32,352 bases of DNA from an uncultured Armatimonadota bacterium (GTDB lineage: Bacteria > Armatimonadota > Fimbriimonadia > Fimbriimonadales > Fimbriimonadaceae). The translations under genes and the position numbers were made by a program. Positions 7,360 to 15,810 of the stretch are shown here, piece after piece. Each line of letters opens with the position of its first letter. Position 1 is the stretch's first letter. The DNA lies in NCBI GenBank assembly GCA_903833215.1, contig CAILEM010000057.1:1-32352 (forward strand). Direction: 5' to 3'. Under the pieces are notes generated by a model. It was not told where the DNA came from. It saw only the letters and a program-made list of their open reading frames with translations, and did no database searches.

Positions 7360-9306
7360 CTATTTATGGTGGGTCAACACGATGACCGATATCGAATAGG
7401 GCGGAAAGGAAAGGGTGGTCAATGTTGGCCACGACTTTATTGTTGAGGTCGCTATCACCTGAGGTTTGCCATTCTTTGCCAGATTGTCCTGCGCGATACC
7501 GTACTGATAGAGAGTCGCCGGACCGGTGGGGCTGAAGCCGGTGAAGGCGAACTGAGTCGCAATCTGCTGGGTGGAATGCTTGTTCACCACCATCAGGCGA
7601 ACCGAACCGTCGGCTCGTTTTGTCGCGTAGGCGGATAGCAGGCCGTAGCTAGAGGTGACGGGAATCACCGAATCGCCAGCCGCTGCGAAAAGGTTGAAAA
7701 GCTGTTCAGCGTAGAACACGGGATAGGTCTGGGTGAAATCCGGTGACACAATGCCTTCGTCGCCGTAGGGACGCCAACCGTACAGCCAGGACCCTTGATC
7801 ACCCTTGGTGCTCTGACCGTTGATCCAGTCCCACCACATGTAGGAACTGCACTCGGTTTGAAGCACGGTGCCAAATGTGTCGGCCATAAACAGCGCGTTC
7901 ACGATGCTACACATCTGCTTGCCTTCGGTTCCGGCGTCGCTGTTGTTTTCGGTACACATGATCTGAACTTTCGTGTTCGCCGATCCCAAGTAATCCTTGA
8001 GCTGCTGCCGCAAGTCCGCCATATCTGAATACCAACTCGTGTTACCAATTAAGAGGGTGAAGTCGCACTCTTTGATGTACTGCGGATAGCGGTGGTAGAT
8101 GATGTAATCGGGAGTGACCCCGAGGCCAGCCATCGTCGAGAGCATGACTGCCGTCCATCCACTGTGTTTCGCTCCCGTTCGCGGATTGGTGACGACCTCA
8201 TCCGGGTAATTCGCGTAACCGTCTTCGCCGGGGGTGGAAACTGCCCCGACTTTGATCGTTGGATCGACCGCTTTCATCTGCTTGTAATACTCCGCAAACT
8301 GGGTGGCGTAGATCACGGGGTCATTGGCCCGGGCATGGGCATCGCGTTCCCACGTGCCATACACCTCATTGCCTATCTCCCAGTATTTGAATGCGCGACC
8401 CTTGGTGATATTTGAATATCGAACCCAAGCTGCCGCCTGGGCGGGTGTTCCGGTGCCGTAATTCGCGGTGATGAAGCATTGGCCACCTGTATTTGGGACA
8501 GCAATGGACGAAAAATCTTCGAAGTTCGTCGCCCATGTCCAAGTGTTGCCTTCAGTGGTATTGGTTACCCAATCATAGGCGTCCGAAAGGGAGCCGCCCG
8601 GATATCGATAAGCCTTGAACCCAGATTGAGTGAGCAAATTCTTGTTGGCTATTGACGTGAAGTTGGCGTCCCAAATTTCGACATTGACGCCAAAATGCTT
8701 CTGGTCAACCTTTCGCGGACTCGTGTTGGCGTTGATGGCGACCTTCACTGGCGTGCGAAGTATGTTGGGTGTGAAGCCAATTTGCGTGACATAAAAGGCA
8801 GTTTGAGCCTTTCCACTGGCTTCCTGCAGCGTGAATCCACTGATCGTGTCGCTGGGCTTTACTCCGAAAGCCGTAAAGGGGATGGTTACGTTGCGCCAAC
8901 TGTTCTGGGCGACGGATCCTCCTTGGATGAATTTCTTCAGGTCGATCGCAGTGGTGTTAGTGCCATTGACTGTGTAAGTGAAATTGATCGTTCTCCCCGC
9001 ACTCGTTCCCCCATTGATGAGGAAATGCAGCGAGGTGAAGTAGCCAGCGGGAAAGCTCGAATTGCTTACGAGTTGAAAGCCCTGCCATGCACTGGTGTAG
9101 GTGACTTCTATCGTCGGTTTGCCCTGATAGGTGAAGGCGGTACTGCCAAGATTGTCGGAGCACCAAGACCAATCTGCCCATGCGTTCTGTAGAACGCTTT
9201 GCCCTTCATAGATATTGAATGTCTGGGCTGCACCGGTGGTGCTTATTGCCAAAACGGCCATTGACCCAAGAACTGCCTTACTCCACACACGGTTGTAGAA
9301 CGCCAT
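7360..9306 (-). CDS. Secreted clan GH-A glycoside hydrolase, alpha-L-arabinofuranosidase-like
   Basis: The 648-residue protein has a signal peptide (AVLGSMAVLAISTTGAAQ) and an N-terminal beta-rich, carbohydrate-binding-like domain at about 30-180. A TIM-barrel catalytic domain follows at about 185-560, then a beta-sandwich tail. KYWEIGNEVYGTWE contains the expected acid/base E314, and QIMCTENNSDAG the probable nucleophile E453. The pair and their spacing fit clan GH-A families such as GH51 or GH39. The exact family and substrate cannot be fixed by eye; arabinose-containing plant polysaccharide is the best guess. The ATG is preceded by a GGAGA-rich region. A palindrome 30 nt upstream (9336-9353) is a candidate operator. 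The gene is divergent from the 1128-residue propeller protein and ends facing a hairpin shared with the lipoprotein gene. Confidence 0.75.
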   Translation of the reverse strand: MAFYNRVWSKAVLGSMAVLAISTTGAAQTFNIYEGQSVLQNAWADWSWCSDNLGSTAFTYQGKPTIEVTYTSAWQGFQLVSNSSFPAGYFTSLHFLINGGTSAGRTINFTYTVNGTNTTAIDLKKFIQGGSVAQNSWRNVTIPFTAFGVKPSDTISGFTLQEASGKAQTAFYVTQIGFTPNILRTPVKVAINANTSPRKVDQKHFGVNVEIWDANFTSIANKNLLTQSGFKAYRYPGGSLSDAYDWVTNTTEGNTWTWATNFEDFSSIAVPNTGGQCFITANYGTGTPAQAAAWVRYSNITKGRAFKYWEIGNEVYGTWERDAHARANDPVIYATQFAEYYKQMKAVDPTIKVGAVSTPGEDGYANYPDEVVTNPRTGAKHSGWTAVMLSTMAGLGVTPDYIIYHRYPQYIKECDFTLLIGNTSWYSDMADLRQQLKDYLGSANTKVQIMCTENNSDAGTEGKQMCSIVNALFMADTFGTVLQTECSSYMWWDWINGQSTKGDQGSWLYGWRPYGDEGIVSPDFTQTYPVFYAEQLFNLFAAAGDSVIPVTSSYGLLSAYATKRADGSVRLMVVNKHSTQQIATQFAFTGFSPTGPATLYQYGIAQDNLAKNGKPQVIATSTIKSWPTLTTLSFPPYSISVIVLTHHK

Positions 9307-9335
9307 TGCTCTCCATTCTCCAAGGAAACTTTGAA

Positions 9336-9353
9336 TTGAGATATGTATCTCAA
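9336..9353. promoter_or_regulatory. Near-perfect palindrome, candidate operator
   Basis: TTGAGATA-TG-TATCTCAA has two perfect 8-bp arms. It lies between the divergent glycoside hydrolase (start 9306) and propeller protein (start 9410). Size and placement suit a helix-turn-helix regulator such as a LacI-type sugar repressor, but no such regulator is encoded in the window. Confidence 0.5.
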
Positions 9354-9409
9354 CTCCTCAGTGCTAGTATTCACCCATAGGCGTCTAAGAATGCCATAAG
9401 GTTGGGACT

Positions 9410-12400
9410 TTGAATCGACTGCTCACATTGTTGTGCTTTGTGTTGGTTACTTTGTCGACCGTTTCACACGGTCAACAACTTGGTTCGGCTTGGCCAAAAG
9501 CCCGGCAGAATAACTTCAATTCTGGTGTCGGAATCGGGGGCGGGTCAAATGGTGTCGCCCGGTGGCACTACACAACCGGAGCGTCCATTTCGTCCTCAGC
9601 TGCGGTGGCCGCCGACGGCACGATCTACGTCGGATCAGAGGACTTCAACCTTTACGCACTTAACCCAAACGGATCGTTGAAGTGGAGTTTTCAAACCGCA
9701 GGAAGTATCTACGCCGCGCCTGCAATTGGCTCCGATGGGACGATTTATATCGGCTCGACCGATGGAGCACTGTACGCTCTCACCCCTGCCGGTGCGGTGA
9801 AGTGGTCGTACCAAACCCAAGGAGCAATCGCATCTTCGGTTTCCTTCGATGCGAATGGCGGGATCTATTTTGGATCGGAAGACTACAACGTCTATGCGCT
9901 CAATATTGACGGGTCGCTGAAATGGAGTTTTCCAACGGGTAACTATGTTGACTCGTCACCAGGAGTCGCCCCGGATGGCACAGTCTATGTTGGATCTGCA
10001 GATGGAAACCTTTATGCGATCACAGCTGCCGGTACGTCCAAGTGGAGCTTTGCGTCCGGGAGTGTCATCTGGGCGGCGCCATCGATTGCTATCGATGGGA
10101 CGATTTATTTCGGGAGTTCCGACAACAACCTGTATGCCCTCAACAGCGATGGCTCCCTGAAGTGGTCGTTCGCCACTCAGAGTTACATCGACAGTTCTCA
10201 GGCTATCGGCCCAGACGGCACGATCTACGTTGGATCGAGCGACGGCTCGCTTTACGCCATCCAGCCTGATGGAACGCAAAAATGGGCCTTTTTGGCGGGT
10301 GATTCGATTGAATCATCCCCTTGCGTCGGTCTCGATGGAACCATCTATTTCGCTGCCGACGACTCCCAACTGTATGCCGTCAAGCCCGATGGCACGCTTC
10401 GTTGGACCTACCGCACGGGTGCAGCGATCTATGCCGACCCGATCATTGCGGCGGACGGGGCAGTGATTGTCGGATCAACCGATTCCTCCGTTTACGTCGT
10501 CGGCACAGGCGTGAACACGGTTCCGGTCAGCAAGCTGGTTCTAACACCAACTTCCGTATTGGGGGGACTAGCAGTGAAGGGAACCGTGAGCCTACTAAGC
10601 GCAGCAACCGCGGGCGGAGACGTCGTTTTGCTCTCGAGTCCGTCGGCCCTGGTGAGCTTCCCAGCAATCGTCACCGTTCCGGCTGGCGCGCAATCCGTTG
10701 ATTTCGCGGTTTCGACTGCATCGGTTTTAGCCGCGAGTAGCGCCACTATCTCAGCGGCGTCGGGAGGGAAGTCGGTGAGCTCGACCCTGCAAATCACTGC
10801 CTCAGGGTTGGCGACCGTGTCGGTTGCCCCCAGCGCCGTGGTTGGTGGCCTAAAATCCGTCGGAACCGTTACCTTGGGGGCTGTGGCACCCAATGGTGGA
10901 ACCACAGTTAGCCTTGTTTCCGACAACCCCATCGTGACCGTTCCGCAGTCGGTCACGGTTTTGGGAGGGCAGAAGTCCGCTACCTTCACGGTTGACACAA
11001 CCCCCACCCAGACGTTGGTAACGGCAACATTGACAGCAACCCAGGGCGCACAGAGCTTAACCACCAAACTCACTGTTCAACCTGCTGGGTTGGTGAGCGT
11101 CGCTCTGGACCCGGCTTCCGTCCTCGGGGGGAGCCCGAGCACGGGAACGGTCACCCTAAGCGGCCCAGCTCCAGCAGGTGGAATCGCGATTACCCTCATT
11201 TCAAGTGTCTCAAGTGTCGTGCCTCCGTCAACGATCACGATTCCAGCAGGTGCCAATTCTGCTTCCTTTACGGTCACCACGCAAGCCGTCTCCACCCCCA
11301 CCCAGGCGAATGTCACAGCCAAACTTGCCGCAACTCAGGTGACAGCGACCTTAACCGTCACCCCACCCGCTTTGACCGCCTTATCCATGACACCAAATGT
11401 GGTTATCGGCGGAGCAAACTCCGTTGGCACCATCACGATCAACGGACCTGCTCCTTTGGGAGGGTTGGTGGTTTCACTTGCCGCAGGGAACGCTGCCGTG
11501 ACTGTTCCCAGCGCCGTGACCATTGCGGCAGGATTGTCATCAGCATCGTTTGTAATCAAAACTGCGACGGTCGCCAATTCCATTCCAGTTACCATCACGG
11601 CTTCACAAGGAGTCGTAACGAAAACGGCGACATTGACCTTAAACCCAGCTGCGCTGCTATCGATATCGATTGTTCCGTCTGCTCTGAGCGGTGGAAACCG
11701 GGCCATCGGAACGGTATATGTCAGCGGCGCAGCACCAACCAACGGCATCTCGATTTCGCTCAAATCATCGACGAAAATTGCCGTCGTCCCTCCTATCGTG
11801 AACGTGCCCAGCGGTGCCTCATCAGCTACATTTGTGATTACCACGTCAGCGACCGGGGCAAGTACCATTGCGACGATTTCTGGCACCTTTAGCCTGTCGA
11901 CCAAGACCGCATCCTTGGCTATTAACCCAGCTGCACTTACCTCTGTCTCTGTTTCTCCGAGTCGAGTTGCTGGTGGTGGAACGTCGATAGGTACGGTGAC
12001 CCTGGACGGTATCGCCCCAACCGCCGGACTGACGATTGGCCTGACCTCTAGCTCGACAAACGCTGTGGTTCCGGCGACAGTAAGGGTGCTGGCGGGTATG
12101 TCAAGTGCCACCTTCAAAATCACGTCACGCGCAGTATCGGTCGAATCATCGGTGACGATTTCAGCCAAGTTAGGATCCGTCGTCAAATCTGCGACGCTTA
12201 CAATCACACCACCATCTCTCATCGGGTTTACGGTGGCGCCCGCATCGGCGATTGGGGGTGCGCTTCCTCAAGTCATCGCCACCGTATCTCTCGACGGAGT
12301 TGCTGCCTCAACTGGCCAGGTAATTACGTTGACGAGTTCCGACGGAACTGTCGCCTCTGTGCCGACGACAGTTAAAGTCCCTAGCGGCGCTAAGACGGCA

Positions 12401-12796
12401 ACTGTCAAGATAGTGACGTTTTCTGTGGCAACACAGAAAACGGTGACGCTTACAGCGTCGTCCGGAAACATAACTCTTCACGCGACGCTGCAAGTTCTGC
12501 CTCCAACCCTTAGTTCGATCTCCATCACGCCAGCGGTCGTAAAAGGGAGTGCAACAACACTGGTTACGGGCGTCGTGACAATCTCAAATGCTGCGCCAGT
12601 CGGAGGTTTGACGATCTCCCTATCAAGTTCAGAGAGTTCGATTGGCTCAGTGCCGCAGTCTGTTGTGATCCCATCTGGAAAGACCTCCGCTTCCTTCAAG
12701 GTTGGCCATAGTTCCGTTGTAAAGCAGACGATTGTGACAATAACAGCGGGTTTGAACGGGGCTATAAAGACTGGGAAACTGACTGTGAATCCATAG
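9410..12796 (+). CDS. Large secreted protein: eight-blade PQQ-type propeller plus eight Ig-like repeats
   Basis: The 1128-residue protein starts at TTG 9410: an in-frame stop lies at 9386-9388, no ATG lies between, and the signal peptide NRLLTLLCFVLVTLSTVSHG begins directly after it. A weak AAGG lies 8 nt upstream. Residues about 50-370 hold eight copies of a roughly 40-residue unit, DGTIYVGSxDxxLYALxxDGxxKWSF, as in PQQ/BamB-type eight-blade propellers. Blade 8 is degenerate (ADGAVIVGSTD). Residues about 375-1128 hold eight repeats of about 94 residues, each with L.S.S..P..V.GG...GTV.L...AP.GG, then VP..V.V..G..SA.F.. and ending near L.V.P. These are Ig-like adhesin-type beta domains. There is no sorting signal or C-terminal membrane anchor. 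It probably acts outside the cell, as an adhesin or polymer-binding protein; no catalytic residues are visible. Confidence 0.8.
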   Translation: MNRLLTLLCFVLVTLSTVSHGQQLGSAWPKARQNNFNSGVGIGGGSNGVARWHYTTGASISSSAAVAADGTIYVGSEDFNLYALNPNGSLKWSFQTAGSIYAAPAIGSDGTIYIGSTDGALYALTPAGAVKWSYQTQGAIASSVSFDANGGIYFGSEDYNVYALNIDGSLKWSFPTGNYVDSSPGVAPDGTVYVGSADGNLYAITAAGTSKWSFASGSVIWAAPSIAIDGTIYFGSSDNNLYALNSDGSLKWSFATQSYIDSSQAIGPDGTIYVGSSDGSLYAIQPDGTQKWAFLAGDSIESSPCVGLDGTIYFAADDSQLYAVKPDGTLRWTYRTGAAIYADPIIAADGAVIVGSTDSSVYVVGTGVNTVPVSKLVLTPTSVLGGLAVKGTVSLLSAATAGGDVVLLSSPSALVSFPAIVTVPAGAQSVDFAVSTASVLAASSATISAASGGKSVSSTLQITASGLATVSVAPSAVVGGLKSVGTVTLGAVAPNGGTTVSLVSDNPIVTVPQSVTVLGGQKSATFTVDTTPTQTLVTATLTATQGAQSLTTKLTVQPAGLVSVALDPASVLGGSPSTGTVTLSGPAPAGGIAITLISSVSSVVPPSTITIPAGANSASFTVTTQAVSTPTQANVTAKLAATQVTATLTVTPPALTALSMTPNVVIGGANSVGTITINGPAPLGGLVVSLAAGNAAVTVPSAVTIAAGLSSASFVIKTATVANSIPVTITASQGVVTKTATLTLNPAALLSISIVPSALSGGNRAIGTVYVSGAAPTNGISISLKSSTKIAVVPPIVNVPSGASSATFVITTSATGASTIATISGTFSLSTKTASLAINPAALTSVSVSPSRVAGGGTSIGTVTLDGIAPTAGLTIGLTSSSTNAVVPATVRVLAGMSSATFKITSRAVSVESSVTISAKLGSVVKSATLTITPPSLIGFTVAPASAIGGALPQVIATVSLDGVAASTGQVITLTSSDGTVASVPTTVKVPSGAKTATVKIVTFSVATQKTVTLTASSGNITLHATLQVLPPTLSSISITPAVVKGSATTLVTGVVTISNAAPVGGLTISLSSSESSIGSVPQSVVIPSGKTSASFKVGHSSVVKQTIVTITAGLNGAIKTGKLTVNP

Positions 12797-13026
12797 GTTC
12801 ACTCGATTGTTAGAGACCGAGGGCGTACGTGAGTGCTGCCTGGGCGAGTAACCGAGTGGAATCGAGAGTTGGTAGTGGGGAATTCGCGTCACTGATTAGG
12901 CACAGAGTTCGATAGCACAAAGCTGCACCGTCAGCGGAACAAGCGATGATTCCGGTGTGTTTCGTCACAGAGTAAGTTTAGGTCAAGTTTCGAACCTCGG
13001 TCCTTCTCAATTTTCCCTTCGTCGGA

Positions 13027-13032
13027 TATCTT
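13027..13032 (+). promoter_or_regulatory. Candidate -10 box close to the cupin start
   Basis: TATCTT ends 7 nt before the ATG at 13040 with no Shine-Dalgarno sequence between, the same arrangement as at 246 and 15397. TTCTCA at about 13004-13009 is a poor -35 candidate at 17 bp. Confidence 0.3.
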
Positions 13033-13039
13033 AGTTGCA

Positions 13040-13423
13040 ATGAAGCAACCCGTCATTTCGCCACCAAAGTCGCCGGGGGCTCTTGACCACATTCCGCATT
13101 CGAGTAATGGACAGTCGTTCCATATTTTTGAGTGGCAGGGAAGCGGCCCAAGCTACATGCATGTTCATTTCGAGGATGATGAGGCTTGGGTGGTGCTGGA
13201 GGGGGAAATCAACTTTCAGTTCTCGGAAGGGGCGGTGAAGGCGACGCCAGGCACAACCGTATTTGTCCCAGCAGGTGTTCCTCACACGTACACATGCGAT
13301 GATTCGACACGTTATTTGATCATCCTAACTACCAGGCTGAAAGAGCTCATTGCAGAACTGCACAACGGTGGTTCCCAGGATCTGAGTGAAATTCTGAGCA
13401 AATACAAATCTGCGCTGGTGTAG
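13040..13423 (+). CDS. Single-domain cupin protein
   Basis: The 127-residue protein is a small cupin. Cupin motif 1 is visible as MHVHFEDDEAWVVLEGE, with likely metal ligands H41, H43 and E48. Motif 2 is PGTTVFVPAGVPHTY, giving the fourth ligand H82. The N-terminal strand region and a short helical C-terminus (about 97-127) complete the fold. Such proteins bind Mn, Fe, Zn or Ni and may be sugar isomerases, dioxygenases or simple binders; the family alone does not say which. There is no signal peptide, so it is cytoplasmic. The gene stands alone, with over 240 nt of non-coding sequence on each side. The start has no ribosome binding site and a -10-like box 7 nt upstream. Confidence 0.8.
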   Translation: MKQPVISPPKSPGALDHIPHSSNGQSFHIFEWQGSGPSYMHVHFEDDEAWVVLEGEINFQFSEGAVKATPGTTVFVPAGVPHTYTCDDSTRYLIILTTRLKELIAELHNGGSQDLSEILSKYKSALV

Positions 13424-13667
13424 CAAGGCTCAGCGTAGTTGCAACGTACTTCGACAAGGCGACCTGTGCATGCCATATGGTGAGGTGTCCTAATTACAAG
13501 CTTAAGTTGAGCCGCCCAGGATGTGGGTGAATCTGATTACACATAAATACGTGACCCGTATGGTGTTACACGCTAAAAGGGACGGTACCAAAGCCCCAAC
13601 TATCGTTAAGATAATCACTATCAGGTCAAACGAACGGGGTGTTCGCTAAAGGTCTGAGTGGGTTAGG

Positions 13668-14252
13668 ATGACACACACATATATCGCTCAGGACGAGCAG
13701 TTTTGCTTATACGGAACAGAGGCCAAGACGGATCGAGTGCACGTCACACGTTACCGTCTTGGTTCAAGCCTCTTCACCGCCGCCGTCGCGGCAGCCATTT
13801 GGTTCTACGTTATCGCGCCAGATGACAAGTCGCCCAACACATTGATGGTTGAGCCCGCGACCGAACTTCTTTCGACTTTTGTTCAACCGGCCGCCGACAT
13901 GCCGACGCTATCAAAAGACGTCGGATTTACCGTCAAGGTGCCAAACCTTGGGAAGATCGGGGTCGAGGTCACCACGGTGGGAGAATCGAACTTCGTGGGC
14001 CGACCTGCAGCCGTCGTTCAGTATCACAAAGGATATTCCACGTTCTTAATGTATTCCTTCAATCACTCCACCAACCTGTTCGGGAAGATGAGGAAGGTTA
14101 ATGCAGTCAATCATAACTTCTACATTACGTCTGGCGGGGAAGTGTCCGTCGTCGCTTGGAAGGACGATACGGAAGGCTACAAAGCTATAGCCGCCAAGCT
14201 CACCGAAGAGGACCTCTTGGCCTTGGCTGAGAACATTGCAGAATCTGCTTAG
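13668..14252 (+). CDS. Single-pass membrane protein resembling the periplasmic half of anti-sigma factors
   Basis: The 194-residue protein has a short cytoplasmic part (1-30), one membrane segment at about 31-49 (LGSSLFTAAVAAAIWFYVI) and an extracytoplasmic domain to the end. That domain has the pattern VGFTVKVPNLG...GRPAAVVQYHKG...SVVAWKDDTEGYKAIAAKLTEEDLL. It resembles the C-terminal domain of membrane-bound anti-sigma factors (R-P/AA.V.Y then VVAW). The N-terminal zinc-binding HxxxCxxC helix bundle is missing, and no sigma factor gene is adjacent. It may therefore be a relic or a stand-alone sensor domain. The similarity is by eye and moderate. The sequence before the ATG (GGGTTAGG directly abutting it) is not a proper ribosome binding site. 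Confidence 0.55.
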   Translation: MTHTYIAQDEQFCLYGTEAKTDRVHVTRYRLGSSLFTAAVAAAIWFYVIAPDDKSPNTLMVEPATELLSTFVQPAADMPTLSKDVGFTVKVPNLGKIGVEVTTVGESNFVGRPAAVVQYHKGYSTFLMYSFNHSTNLFGKMRKVNAVNHNFYITSGGEVSVVAWKDDTEGYKAIAAKLTEEDLLALAENIAESA

Positions 14253-14278
14253 AATGCCAATCAGGTCTGCGAAAGGGT

Positions 14279-14524
14279 CTACTGCTGCCGCTTGAGCATG
14301 AAGGCCGTTACTAATAGGACAAAACCTAGTGGAGCGGTTACGACCGAAATGTAAGTCGCCAACTCCATGACTCCGCCATCATTTCCAGCTTGAGGGTTTG
14401 CCTTGAGCGCTGCCAGCGCATAGAGCCAGGGAGCAATTATTAACGTAGCACCTGTCGCAGTGAGGAGTCTTCTCGATTTCATCTGCTTTTCCCGTTGCAA
14501 GTCAACCATGTTCCTAAAAAGCAT
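14279..14524 (-). CDS. Small two-pass membrane protein
   Basis: The frame encodes 81 residues with hydrophobic segments at about 18-38 (LLTATGATLIIAPWLYALAAL) and 56-77 (TYISVVTAPLGFVLLVTAFML). It ends in a basic KRQQ tail. Three starts are possible: ATG at 14524, ATG at 14509 and ATG at 14482. The last gives MKSRRLL, a natural basic N-terminus for a membrane protein. None has a strong ribosome binding site, so the longest is listed. No family is recognised. It converges with the anti-sigma-like gene 26 nt away. Confidence 0.5.
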   Translation of the reverse strand: MLFRNMVDLQREKQMKSRRLLTATGATLIIAPWLYALAALKANPQAGNDGGVMELATYISVVTAPLGFVLLVTAFMLKRQQ

Positions 14525-14681
14525 ACAGTCCGCCTATTTGACCCAAGGGCTGATTTTTATGGGACCGACTTTGATGACCGGGTGTCATCCCCAGCTAGGG
14601 TTCCGAATGAAATTTCTTCCTAGAAATGGGCGAGTACTCCTTCGGGTGCCAAACGAGTTGGAACCCGAAGGGAAGTTCTAT

Positions 14682-15293
14682 TTAGGCAATGGCTGCGGGA
14701 GGCGGCTTCTGCACGAATGGATTTGGTTTGAGCTCAATCTTCTTGACGGACTGCAAGTACTCGACCATTTTGTCGGCATCCTTTCCAGCAAGTTGAGCGT
14801 GGAAGTGAAGGCTGAACCCATGGGGTCCGCGAGCGTCGATGAGTTTGGGCTGGAGGGTTAGGAACGACTTGACCGCGTCAAGTTGGCCCATCATCGTCGC
14901 GCAGAAGATGTCGATCCGTGCCCCACGTTCCAAAAGGAACTCGACGATATCGTGGCGGCCCATATGAGATGCCCCGCCAAGGCCCGATTCCCAATCCCCA
15001 GCACCCCAATCCATTAGGGCATTGATGAGCATTGGTTCTTTATCGAGCAAGGTCTTCGTCATATTGAGGTCCGAGTGCGCGTAGATGACGAAGTCCTGAA
15101 TCATCAGGCGACTAAGTTGAGGCTTTTTCCAACGCGGTTTGAACTCGGGCTCGGGATAGTCGCGCGTGAAGGCGGCTTCGACGGGCACTGCTGGTTTGGT
15201 GGGATCTTGGGCGAGAACAAGGCCAGCAACGGTACCAAGAGCGGTACCGGCGGACCATTTCATTAATGAACGTCTGGATAGTGATTCGGACAA
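14682..15293 (-). CDS. Tat-exported ankyrin-repeat protein
   Basis: The start is placed at TTG 15293 because a strong AGGGAGG (CCTCC at 15299-15303 on the + strand) lies 5 nt upstream. A longer GTG-started frame to 15317 would bury that site inside the gene. The 203-residue product begins MSESLSRRSLMKWSAG, a clear twin-arginine motif, followed by a hydrophobic stretch ending near LVLAQ. The mature part has two or three ankyrin-like repeats (AHSDLNMTKTLLDKEPMLIN, ASHMGRHDIVEFLLERGARID, ATMMGQLDAVKSFLTLQPKLID). The next helix pair then fades. Ankyrin proteins mediate protein contacts; folding before Tat export fits this compact fold. The partner is unknown, and no operon neighbour is present on this strand. 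Confidence 0.75.
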   Translation of the reverse strand: MSESLSRRSLMKWSAGTALGTVAGLVLAQDPTKPAVPVEAAFTRDYPEPEFKPRWKKPQLSRLMIQDFVIYAHSDLNMTKTLLDKEPMLINALMDWGAGDWESGLGGASHMGRHDIVEFLLERGARIDIFCATMMGQLDAVKSFLTLQPKLIDARGPHGFSLHFHAQLAGKDADKMVEYLQSVKKIELKPNPFVQKPPPAAIA

Positions 15294-15373
15294 TTTGACC
15301 TCCCTGGGTGATGACACAGGATGTTGGAGTGGCTTGGACAGCGTGACAGATCAGGACAATTTTGTTAAGCCCA

Positions 15374-15402
15374 TTGGATAATCCCTTGATTACTGGTAGA
15401 TT
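15374..15402 (+). promoter_or_regulatory. Candidate promoter giving a leaderless transcript
   Basis: TTGGAT (15374-15379) and TAGATT (15397-15402) are 17 bp apart. The -10 box ends 6 nt before the ATG at 15409, and no Shine-Dalgarno sequence is present. This is the best of three such arrangements in the window. Confidence 0.45.
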
Positions 15403-15408
15403 TCAGCA

Positions 15409-15780
15409 ATGTTGGCTGAACAACCGACCACCATCGACGAATACCTTGCTTTGGTCGCATCTGAGGTAGCGCGGGAGACCTTGAAGAAGTTGCGCGCCAT
15501 CATCAAGGATGAGATTCCCGAAGCGCAGGAATGCATCAGCTATCGCATCCCCACATTCAAAGCAGGCGGATTTGTGATCGCCTTTGCTGCGTTCAAAAAC
15601 CACTGCTCGCTGTTTCCAGGGCATACCGTGGCCGACTTTTCCGACCAGCTAAAGGGCTACAAGATCTCGAAAGGAACTATCCAGTTTCCTCATGACAAAC
15701 CGCCTCCCGAATCTCTCGTGCGCGACATTGTTCGCGCGCGAATGAAAGAAAACTTGGCTTCCCAGAGCAAGGAACCGTAG
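15409..15780 (+). CDS. DUF1801 (YdhG-like) family protein
   Basis: The 123-residue cytoplasmic protein has the DUF1801 signature: an N-terminal TIDEYLALVASEVARETLKKLRAIIKDEIPEAQECISYRIPTF-type region, then GGFVIAFAAFKNHCSLFP and KGTIQFPHDKPPPESLVRDIVRAR. The family has an alpha/beta fold often annotated as an iron chaperone or left as unknown; the biochemical role is not established. Length is normal. A promoter-like pair lies immediately before the ATG, with no ribosome binding site. It is followed 30 nt later by the alpha-galactosidase gene on the same strand, so the two may be co-transcribed, although their functions do not obviously connect. Confidence 0.85.
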   Translation: MLAEQPTTIDEYLALVASEVARETLKKLRAIIKDEIPEAQECISYRIPTFKAGGFVIAFAAFKNHCSLFPGHTVADFSDQLKGYKISKGTIQFPHDKPPPESLVRDIVRARMKENLASQSKEP

Positions 15781-15810
15781 ACCCCTTGAGGACAGCGAGA
15801 ACTTATATCG

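Noticed and set aside
9600-10500. Repeated DNA words at about 120-bp intervals, considered as a tandem repeat or CRISPR-like array
   Set aside because: The period equals one 40-residue propeller blade and the reading frame is continuous.
11335-12222. 295-residue minus-strand frame, with similar ones at 10492-11073 and 11077-11322
   Set aside because: These are antisense shadows of the Ig-like repeat array, kept open by biased codons; the composition is Val/Thr/Pro-rich without domain motifs.
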